Part shown: positions 1-4,723 of the stretch, piece after piece | Layout: each line of letters begins with the position of its first letter | Position numbering within the stretch: position 1 is the first letter of the stretch | NCBI GenBank assembly: GCA_937886455.1 | Contig: CALGCU010000056.1 | Span: forward strand, 1-5,162 | Source of the DNA: an uncultured Bacteroidales bacterium | GTDB lineage: Bacteria; Bacteroidota; Bacteroidia; Bacteroidales; Paludibacteraceae | Reading direction: 5' to 3' | DNA: 5,162 bases | Made by a program: the position numbers and the translations under genes | The notes under the pieces: generated by a model | Told to the model about the DNA's origin: nothing | Seen by the model: only the letters and a program-made list of their open reading frames with translations | Databases searched by the model: none

Positions 1-2
1 GA

Positions 3-848
3 TGGGAACGCTCGTCTGTGGATGTGTTAGTGTTTGAGTCAGTAACGGGTGACTATCATCCCACTCCTCCTACTTCGTGTATATTGCAAGACCGATTGGG
101 ACTGCCGGAAACTACTTTCTGTGTGGACATACCCATGGGGTGTTGTGGCTGCATGTATGCCATCAATGTGGCAGGTAATATGCTTTCTTCAGGTAATGTG
201 AAACGTGCATTGTTACTGGTGGGCGATACAGCTATGCGCATGGGGTCATTGAAAGACAAAAGTCGTGTGCCGCTGTTTGGGGATTGTGGCACAGCGTTGG
301 CTCTGGAATATAAAGAGGGAGAAGAGAACATCGTGATAGATTTTCACACATACGGAGCAGGATATAAAGCTCTGATGACACCTCATGGGGGATTCAGAAA
401 CCCAATAACACCGGCATCCTTTGAATATGAGGATTTCGGTAATGGCATTGTGCGTGCGCCTATGCACACCTTGATAGAGGGAATGAATGTGTTGGCTTTT
501 GCTATATCACGCCCCCCTAAAACAATGGAGCAATTCATAGCCGACTACCAACTGGACCGCGAGCATGATGTGGACTTTTTCTTAATCCATCAAGCTAACA
601 AGATGATTGTGGACCGCATTGTGAAAAAAATGAAATTCCCACCGGAGAAAACTCCCTATAACTTGGAGGAATTTGGCAATCTGGGAGGTGCTTCTATTCC
701 TGCACTTATGGTGACACGCATTGCTGATAATCTGAAGGGAAATAATGAGGTGAACTTGCTCTGTTCATCGTTTGGATTAGGACTGTCATGGGGCACTATG
801 ATGATGAAGTGTAAGAATGTGGTGGTGCCTGAATTGATTGAAATATAG
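3..848 (+). CDS. Ketoacyl-ACP synthase III-like enzyme (FabH family), 5' end outside window
   Basis: The reading frame is open from the window edge (first whole codon at 3) to TAG at 846-848, so 281 residues are visible and roughly the first 65 or more are missing. A GTG at 18 is internal, not the start. Numbering from the first visible codon, the thiolase-fold Cys-His-Asn triad is intact: Cys47 in DIPMGCCGCMYA, His196 in IHQANK, and Asn226 in FGNLGGASIP. The C-terminal SSFGLGLSWG is the usual end of the FabH fold. The family condenses an acyl-CoA or acyl-ACP with malonyl-ACP in the cytoplasm. Placement directly before pglC suggests a dedicated glycan-locus paralogue rather than housekeeping FabH, perhaps supplying an acyl group for a sugar; that is inference. 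The two extra cysteines (48 and 50) beside the catalytic one are unusual. Confident on family, uncertain on substrate. Confidence 0.88.
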   Translation, partial: WERSSVDVLVFESVTGDYHPTPPTSCILQDRLGLPETTFCVDIPMGCCGCMYAINVAGNMLSSGNVKRALLLVGDTAMRMGSLKDKSRVPLFGDCGTALALEYKEGEENIVIDFHTYGAGYKALMTPHGGFRNPITPASFEYEDFGNGIVRAPMHTLIEGMNVLAFAISRPPKTMEQFIADYQLDREHDVDFFLIHQANKMIVDRIVKKMKFPPEKTPYNLEEFGNLGGASIPALMVTRIADNLKGNNEVNLLCSSFGLGLSWGTMMMKCKNVVVPELIEI

Positions 849-878
849 GAGAAATACTCATTCGGGGTGTATTTAACC

Positions 879-909
879 ATGAATGATGGAGAATAATGAG
901 TGAATAATG
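879..909 (+). other. Chain of stop-start overlaps leading into pglC
   Basis: Two tiny open frames sit between the synthase and pglC: ATG at 879 reads MNDGE and stops at 894-896, and ATG at 896 reads MSE and stops at 905-907. Each stop overlaps the next start as TAATG, and the last overlap gives the pglC start at 907. This arrangement is seen directly. It could allow ribosomes to reinitiate into pglC where no Shine-Dalgarno is evident, or it may be chance in a short A/T-rich gap. No product is claimed. Confidence 0.3.
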
Positions 910-1515
910 TATAAAAACGGAATTAAACGCATAGTGGACTTCGTGGTAGCGCTTACGGCTATCATCTGCCTGTTACCGCTGTTCTTGGTGATAACACTCT
1001 TCTTGCATTTCGCCAATAAAGGAGCGGGCGCGTTCTTTGTGCAAGAACGTCCCGGACTACACGGAAAGATTTTCAAGATGGTGAAATATAAAACTATGCG
1101 TGATGCGTTTGATCAGGAGGGAAAGTCTTTACCGGATAAAGACCGACTCACGCCGGTGGGAAGAGTGGTGCGCTCGCTGTCAATTGATGAACTCCCTCAA
1201 CTGTGGAATGTGCTGAGGGGAGATATGGCGTTAATCGGACCGAGACCGCTACTGGTGAAATATCTTCCGCTTTATACGCCCGAACAAATGAGGCGGCATG
1301 AGGTGAGACCCGGCATAACGGGATGGGCACAAGTGAATGGTAGAAATGCCATTACCCACACGCAGAAATTTGTGTATGATGTGTGGTATGTGGATAATGT
1401 GAGTCTAAAACTGGACTTAAAAATCCTTTGGATGACAGTGATGAATGTCTTAAAAAGAAAAGGTATATCTTCTGCCGGTGAAGTTACGGCAGAAACGTTT
1501 AATGGGTATAATTAA
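907..1515 (+). CDS. pglC: PglC-type undecaprenyl-phosphate phosphoglycosyl transferase
   Basis: Transfers a sugar 1-phosphate from a UDP-sugar to undecaprenyl phosphate on the cytoplasmic face of the inner membrane, starting assembly of a lipid-linked glycan. At 202 residues it matches the small monotopic PglC class (about 200 residues), without the extra N-terminal membrane domain of WbaP-type enzymes. Residues about 8-35 form the single re-entrant membrane helix, with Pro24 at the kink position known from Campylobacter PglC. QERPGLHGKIFK (46-57), the catalytic Asp94-Glu95 in SIDELPQ, GPRPLL (111-116) and RPGITGWAQVNGRN (134-147) are all present. The C-terminal GEVTAETFNGYN also resembles that of Campylobacter PglC, which points to a 2,4-diamino-trideoxyhexose or 4-amino-6-deoxy-HexNAc donor rather than galactose; donor identity is inferred. 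ATG at 907 overlaps the preceding TAA and puts the membrane helix at the right distance. Bacteroides WcfS is a functional relative. Confidence 0.93.
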   Translation: MYKNGIKRIVDFVVALTAIICLLPLFLVITLFLHFANKGAGAFFVQERPGLHGKIFKMVKYKTMRDAFDQEGKSLPDKDRLTPVGRVVRSLSIDELPQLWNVLRGDMALIGPRPLLVKYLPLYTPEQMRRHEVRPGITGWAQVNGRNAITHTQKFVYDVWYVDNVSLKLDLKILWMTVMNVLKRKGISSAGEVTAETFNGYN

Positions 1516-1553
1516 GGTCATTTCCTAAAATGTTCAATTTATAGAAATGACCT
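1515..1553 (+). repeat. Inverted repeat (10-bp perfect arms) between pglC and pglE
   Basis: AGGTCATTTC at 1515-1524 is the exact reverse complement of GAAATGACCT at 1544-1553, with a 19-base A/T-rich loop. The left arm begins on the last base of the pglC stop codon and the right arm ends 17 bases before the preferred pglE start. No T-run follows, so a simple intrinsic terminator is unlikely. An RNA hairpin that tunes expression or stability between the two genes, or a protein-binding operator, are possible. Arms seen; function inferred. Confidence 0.5.
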
Positions 1554-1570
1554 GAAATGTGTATAAAGGT

Positions 1571-2713
1571 ATGAGTAAACCGATTTATCTATGTTTAGCC
1601 CACATGAGTGGCAATGAACAGGCTTTTATTCAAGAAGCTTTTGACACCAATTGGGTGGTTCCATTAGGACCTAATGTAAATGGTTTTGAGGAAGATTTGC
1701 AACTATACTTGGAACACGATAAGCATGTTGCTGCTCTTGCTTCGGGCACATCTGCCATACACATGGCACTTGTCCAATTGGGAATACAAGCGGGGGATGA
1801 GGTGATTTGCCAATCCTTCACCTTCTGTGCAACGGCTAATCCGATTATATATGTGGGAGCCACACCTGTGTTTGTGGATAGCGAACCGGATACATGGAAT
1901 ATGAGTCCAATCTTGCTGGAAAAGGCTATTCACGACCGTAAACAAGTGACGGGTAAATACCCCAAAGCTATTATTCCAGTTCATCTATATGGCATGCCGG
2001 CTAAGATGGACGAAATAATGGAAGTGGCTTCTCGTTATGGCATACCGGTTGTGGAAGATGCAGCGGAGGCTTTGGGTTCGGAATATAAGGGTAGAAAATG
2101 TGGCACGATAGGACATTTTGGTGCATTGTCATTTAATGGCAACAAAATGATTACTACATCGGGCGGAGGTGCTCTGGTGTGTCCTACGCTTGAAGATAAG
2201 CAGGGTGTACTTTTCTATGCCACTCAGGCAAGGGAGAATTTCCCATATTACCAACATGAAAAGATTGGTTACAACTACCGAATGAGTAATATATGTGCGG
2301 GTATCGGACGGGGGCAAATGACCATCTTGGAAGAACATGTCGCACATCATCGCCATGTGCATGCTCTCTATGAAAAGGCATTTGCTTCTATGCCGGGAAT
2401 CACAGTGCATAGCAATTCGAAAGACTATATTGACTCTAATTATTGGTTGACCACAGTGCTGATTGACCCAAGTGTCACAGGGTTTGATTATGAGCAATTG
2501 CGTTTACATTTGGCTGCTCATCAGGTGGAAAGCCGACCACTGTGGAAACCTATGCACATGCAACCTGTTTATCAAAATGCTCCTTCTTATGTGGATGGAA
2601 CATCTGAACGCCTTTTCGCACAAGGACTATGTCTGCCTTCCGGACCGTATGTGACGGATGAGGACGTGGCATTTATTATATCGTTAATTAAAGCAATCTA
2701 TAAGAAATCTTAA
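1571..2713 (+). CDS. pglE: PglE-type PLP-dependent nucleotide-sugar 4-aminotransferase (DegT/DnrJ/EryC1 family)
   Basis: Transfers an amino group, usually from glutamate, to the C4 keto group of a UDP-4-keto-6-deoxy-HexNAc in the cytoplasm. Counting from ATG at 1571 it has 380 residues, normal for the family. Visible parts are the N-terminal IYLCLAHMSGNEQ and PLGPNV, the phosphate-binding GTSA (59-62), EDAAEALGS (162-170) with Asp163 facing the PLP ring nitrogen, and SFNGNKMITTSGGG with Lys192 as the Schiff-base lysine. ATQARENFPYY and SRPLWKPMH closely resemble Campylobacter PglE, so the call is tighter than generic DegT. A GTG at 1559 would add four residues; ATG 1571 is preferred because family N termini begin just before IYL. 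The 4-keto substrate needs a PglF-type dehydratase, which is not in the window. Bacteroides WcfR, which gives the galacto-configured amine, is the main alternative. Confidence 0.9.
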   Translation: MSKPIYLCLAHMSGNEQAFIQEAFDTNWVVPLGPNVNGFEEDLQLYLEHDKHVAALASGTSAIHMALVQLGIQAGDEVICQSFTFCATANPIIYVGATPVFVDSEPDTWNMSPILLEKAIHDRKQVTGKYPKAIIPVHLYGMPAKMDEIMEVASRYGIPVVEDAAEALGSEYKGRKCGTIGHFGALSFNGNKMITTSGGGALVCPTLEDKQGVLFYATQARENFPYYQHEKIGYNYRMSNICAGIGRGQMTILEEHVAHHRHVHALYEKAFASMPGITVHSNSKDYIDSNYWLTTVLIDPSVTGFDYEQLRLHLAAHQVESRPLWKPMHMQPVYQNAPSYVDGTSERLFAQGLCLPSGPYVTDEDVAFIISLIKAIYKKS

Positions 2714-2726
2714 TTCTAATACAAAT

Positions 2727-4034
2727 ATGAAAATAGCAGTAGTGGGAACCGGTTATGTGGGTTTGGTTAGTGGGGCATGCTTCGCTGAATTGGGTGTTGA
2801 TGTGACATGTGTGGACATAAATCAGGCTAAGATTGACGCACTGATGAAGGGAATAATTCCTATCTATGAACCGAATCTGGATAGTCTGGTGTTGAGAAAT
2901 GTACGTGCTGAGCGACTACATTTCACCACCCAATTAACGGATGTACTCAATGAGGTGGATATGGTGTTCACAGCTGTGGGTACACCACCCGATGAGGATG
3001 GAAGTGCTGACCTGACATACGTACTGGACGTGGCACGAACTATTGGACAACACTTGAATAAATACCTCGTGGTGGTTACAAAAAGTACTGTTCCTGTGGG
3101 CACTGCACGCAAAGTGAAGCAAGTAATACAAGACGAACTCACACGTCGAGGAGTATCGGTGGAATTTGACGTAGCAAGTAATCCCGAATTTCTCAAAGAA
3201 GGAAGCGCCATTGCCGATTTTATGAAGCCCGACCGAGTCGTGGTGGGAGTGGAATCTGAACGTGCTAAAGAACTCATGACAAGACTCTACAAACCGATGT
3301 TGCTCAACAACTTTCGGGTGATATTCATGGACATTCCTTCAGCAGAAATGACCAAATATGCTGCGAATGCTATGCTGGCTACGCGCATTAGTTTTATGAA
3401 CGATATAGCTAACCTATGTGAACTTGTAGGGGCTGACGTCAACATGGTGCGCAAGGGTATTGGTAGCGATAGTCGCATAGGTAGCAAGTTCCTCTATCCG
3501 GGATGTGGATACGGAGGCAGTTGTTTCCCTAAAGACGTAAAGGCATTGATTCACACAGCTGCACAAAACGGCTATGACATGCAAGTGCTCAATGCGGTGG
3601 AAACAGTGAATGAATTGCAAAAGAACGTACTCTTCCGCAAGTTTAATGCACATTTCCAAGGCAACATAGCGGGACGTAAGGTGGCAATATGGGGATTAGC
3701 CTTCAAGCCCGAGACTGACGATATGCGTGAAGCACCCGCACTGGTTCTCATACGTAGCTTGTTGGAAGCAGGATGCATAGTGTCGGTGTATGACCCGGTG
3801 GCGATGGAAGAGTGCCAACGTCGCATTGGTGACCAAGTGCACTATGCCAACGACCTCTATGCAGCAGTGGTAGATGCAGATGCAATCTTCCATGTCACAG
3901 AGTGGAAAGAATTTCGTATGCCCGACTGGACTGCCATTCGTCGCTTAATGAAATCCGAGCCTGTACTCTTTGACGGTCGCAATGTATTTGAAGCCTCCGA
4001 ATTAGAAGGCATACACTATTATCGCATAGGATAA
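2727..4034 (+). CDS. ugd: UDP-glucose 6-dehydrogenase
   Basis: Oxidises UDP-glucose to UDP-glucuronate with two NAD+ in the cytoplasm, giving an acidic sugar donor for polysaccharide. The protein is 435 residues, typical for the family. The N-terminal Rossmann domain has GTGYVG (7-12) and Asp30 ending the second strand for NAD binding. SNPEFLKEG (151-159) carries Glu154, and EMTKYAANA (207-215) carries Lys210 and Asn214. The catalytic cysteine is Cys266 in GYGGSCFPKD, with Asp270 after it. The C-terminal UDP-binding domain has GLAFKPETDDMREAPA (323-338) and DGRNV (416-420). These details favour UDP-glucose over UDP-ManNAc dehydrogenase, although the latter is related. The gene starts 13 bases after the pglE stop, so the two are very likely co-transcribed. 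No Shine-Dalgarno is evident; the start is an A/T-rich region. No frameshift or missing catalytic residue was seen. Confidence 0.95.
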   Translation: MKIAVVGTGYVGLVSGACFAELGVDVTCVDINQAKIDALMKGIIPIYEPNLDSLVLRNVRAERLHFTTQLTDVLNEVDMVFTAVGTPPDEDGSADLTYVLDVARTIGQHLNKYLVVVTKSTVPVGTARKVKQVIQDELTRRGVSVEFDVASNPEFLKEGSAIADFMKPDRVVVGVESERAKELMTRLYKPMLLNNFRVIFMDIPSAEMTKYAANAMLATRISFMNDIANLCELVGADVNMVRKGIGSDSRIGSKFLYPGCGYGGSCFPKDVKALIHTAAQNGYDMQVLNAVETVNELQKNVLFRKFNAHFQGNIAGRKVAIWGLAFKPETDDMREAPALVLIRSLLEAGCIVSVYDPVAMEECQRRIGDQVHYANDLYAAVVDADAIFHVTEWKEFRMPDWTAIRRLMKSEPVLFDGRNVFEASELEGIHYYRIG

Positions 4035-4074
4035 CAACTCAGAACAAAGTAAAAACAAGATTATAATAAATAAA

Positions 4075-4106
4075 TTTTTTTCTATACACACTTTACACTA
4101 CCTTTG
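4075..4106 (+). promoter_or_regulatory. Probable Bacteroidetes-type promoter for the four-helix-bundle/ABC unit
   Basis: TACCTTTG at 4099-4106 is an exact match to the Bacteroidetes housekeeping -7 consensus TAnnTTTG. The T-run at 4075-4081 lies about 18-24 bases upstream, where the TTTG-like -33 element is expected, but it lacks the G. Transcription would start near 4112-4115. The -7 box lies between short inverted arms TTACAC (4093-4098) and GTGTAA (4122-4127), which could be a regulator site or chance. The position, after ugd and before the next genes, suits a promoter that makes the export genes a separate transcription unit. Confidence 0.55.
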
Positions 4107-4165
4107 TAGATAATCATAAATGTGTAATATCAATGGAGTAAAACAAACCATTACGTGGGAAAAAT

Positions 4166-4273
4166 GCTTTGGACTATATAACGAAAGAAGAATTTGATAA
4201 TTTTGAAATAATAATTTCAGAGGAAGCAAAAATGCTCGCAGGATTAATCAACAAACGCAGAACGGCCCTGTAG
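4166..4273 (+). pseudogene. 3' remnant of a four-helix-bundle protein gene
   Basis: Read from 4166, the frame gives Ala followed by LDYITKEEFDNFEIII (start of the shared part) and ends in INKRRTAL with TAG at 4271-4273. From Leu onward the 34 residues are identical to the C terminus of the intact gene downstream. The N-terminal 85 or so residues are missing: going upstream in frame there is a TAA at 4139-4141 and no ATG between it and the remnant, the first in-frame ATG being at 4232. It is therefore a truncated copy, not a gene. The three coding differences from the intact copy (4183, 4249, 4264) are all synonymous third positions, so it probably came from a separate functional paralogue rather than a fresh partial duplication. 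Confidence 0.85.
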
Positions 4274-4284
4274 CGTAGCGTCCT
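4168..4284 (+). repeat. 117-bp direct repeat, copy 1 (partner at 4556-4672)
   Basis: Aligns without gaps to 4556-4672 at an offset of 388 bases, with four differences (4183, 4249, 4264, 4276), that is 113 of 117 identical. Similarity begins abruptly inside the four-helix-bundle coding sequence and runs 11 bases past the stop codon. Recombination between the copies would delete the intact four-helix-bundle gene while leaving the downstream ABC gene and its leader. Confidence 0.92.
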
Positions 4285-4295
4285 CTAAACTAATA
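4267..4295 (+). repeat. 29-bp exact direct repeat, copy 1, directly upstream of the four-helix-bundle start
   Basis: Begins CCTGTAGCGTAGCG, covers the stop codon of the remnant, and ends CTAAACTAATA. It is identical over 29 bases to 4689-4717. Six bases (AAAACC) separate its end from the ATG at 4302. The partner stands at the same six-base distance from the ABC start codon, so the repeat probably provides the 5' leader or ribosome entry region for whichever gene follows. Confidence 0.9.
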
Positions 4296-4301
4296 AAAAC
4301 C

Positions 4302-4661
4302 ATGAATAACTTTAGGAACTTAAAAGTGTATATCAATGCGAAGTACTTGGTTAAACAGGTTTACACATTATTAAAGCAGTTTCCACGCGAGGAACAATAT
4401 GCTCTATGTGAACAGCTACGTAGGGCTGTGATATCTATCCCCTCTAATATAGCAGAAGGGTCGGGGCGAATGTCAGCAAAGGATCAAGCGCATTTTTATT
4501 CTATTGCGTATGGTTCGTTGATGGAAGTTATAGCTCAATTAGATGTGGCGTGTGATTTGGACTATATAACAAAAGAAGAATTTGATAATTTTGAAATAAT
4601 AATTTCAGAGGAAGCAAAAATGCTCGCAGGATTAATTAACAAACGCAGAACAGCCCTGTAG
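4302..4661 (+). CDS. Four-helix-bundle protein (23S rRNA intervening-sequence protein family)
   Basis: A 119-residue, charged, helix-rich protein with no signal peptide or membrane segment, normal length for the S23/IVP four-helix-bundle family. It starts NNFRNLKVYINAKYLVKQVY, and the family signature is SIPSNIAEGSGR (46-57), followed by FYSIAYGSLMEVIAQLDVA (66-84), the conserved third helix. Family members were first noted inside intervening sequences of some bacterial 23S rRNA genes, and the diversity-generating retroelement protein Avd shares the fold; most stand-alone members have no known function. There is no rRNA, reverse transcriptase or variable repeat nearby, so neither role is supported here. 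The gene lies after a probable promoter and 62 bases before an export ABC gene, is bracketed by direct repeats, and its 3' end is duplicated upstream, all suggesting a mobile or recombining cassette. ATG 4302 follows the repeat leader and gives the usual family N terminus. Confidence 0.9.
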   Translation: MNNFRNLKVYINAKYLVKQVYTLLKQFPREEQYALCEQLRRAVISIPSNIAEGSGRMSAKDQAHFYSIAYGSLMEVIAQLDVACDLDYITKEEFDNFEIIISEEAKMLAGLINKRRTAL

Positions 4662-4672
4662 CGCAGCGTCCT
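4556..4672 (+). repeat. 117-bp direct repeat, copy 2 (partner at 4168-4284)
   Basis: This copy is the 3' end of the intact four-helix-bundle gene plus 11 bases after its stop. The four differences from copy 1 are at 4571, 4637, 4652 and 4664; the first three are synonymous and the fourth is non-coding. After 4672 the copies part: copy 1 goes straight into CTAAACTAATA, whereas copy 2 continues through an additional 34-base unit first. Confidence 0.92.
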
Positions 4673-4706
4673 GTAGGTCTTAGACCGTCCTGTAGCGTAG
4701 CGTCCT
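4655..4706 (+). repeat. Tandem 18-bp units with palindromic spacer in the four-helix-bundle 3' tail
   Basis: Two copies of an 18-base unit, CCTGTAGCGYAGCGTCCT, lie at 4655-4672 and 4689-4706 (period 34 bases, one difference, C at 4664 versus T at 4698). The 16-base spacer contains GGTCTTAGACC, an 11-base palindrome with one central base. The first unit overlaps the stop codon. The upstream remnant has only one unit (4267-4284), so copy number differs between the two tails. The pattern resembles a minisatellite or small mobile repeat associated with this gene family; that association is inference. Confidence 0.75.
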
Positions 4707-4717
4707 CTAAACTAATA
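4689..4717 (+). repeat. 29-bp exact direct repeat, copy 2, directly upstream of the ABC ATPase start
   Basis: Identical to 4267-4295 over all 29 bases. It ends six bases (CGAAGT) before the ATG at 4724, the same spacing as the other copy has to the four-helix-bundle ATG. The segment 4296-4717 therefore behaves as a 422-base unit: gene plus tail plus a leader for the next gene. Confidence 0.9.
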
Positions 4718-4723
4718 CGAAGT

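Larger units (their letters stand above)
4035..4301. other. Intergenic region between ugd and the four-helix-bundle gene
   Basis: This 267-base stretch holds no intact gene. The first 70 or so bases are very A/T-rich with a seven-T run at 4075-4081, but no GC-rich stem precedes it, so no intrinsic terminator for ugd can be called. A promoter-like site follows, then about 60 bases with only trivial frames (ATG GAG TAA at 4133-4141; a five-codon frame at 4164-4181), then the 3' remnant of a four-helix-bundle gene and one copy of the 29-bp leader repeat. Confidence 0.7.

Noticed and set aside
852..874. Hairpin AAATAC/GTATTT after the ketoacyl synthase gene
   Set aside because: Arms are only six mostly A:T pairs around an 11-base loop with no T-run; too weak to call.
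1559..1570. GTG at 1559 as the pglE start
   Set aside because: It adds only four residues not expected at the family N terminus; ATG 1571 is a better start.
2129..2497. 122-codon antisense open frame inside pglE
   Set aside because: Overlaps the conserved aminotransferase core fully and shows no recognisable motif or separate start signal.
2864..3277. 137-codon antisense open frame inside ugd
   Set aside because: A shadow of a strongly conserved gene on the + strand; its serine/threonine-rich composition reflects reverse-strand reading and no family motif is recognisable.
4035..4085. Intrinsic terminator after ugd
   Set aside because: There is a seven-T run at 4075-4081, but no GC-containing stem directly before it; only weak A:T pairing is possible.
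4302..4661. Diversity-generating retroelement accessory gene (Avd)
   Set aside because: Same fold family, but there is no reverse transcriptase, template repeat or variable repeat in the window, and the 117-bp repeats show no adenine-specific mutation pattern.
4302..4661. 23S rRNA intervening sequence
   Set aside because: No rRNA sequence surrounds the gene; only the protein family name comes from that context.
4267..4717. Possible CRISPR array from the 29-bp exact repeats
   Set aside because: Only two copies, 422 bases apart, with a protein-coding gene between them; no spacers or cas genes.
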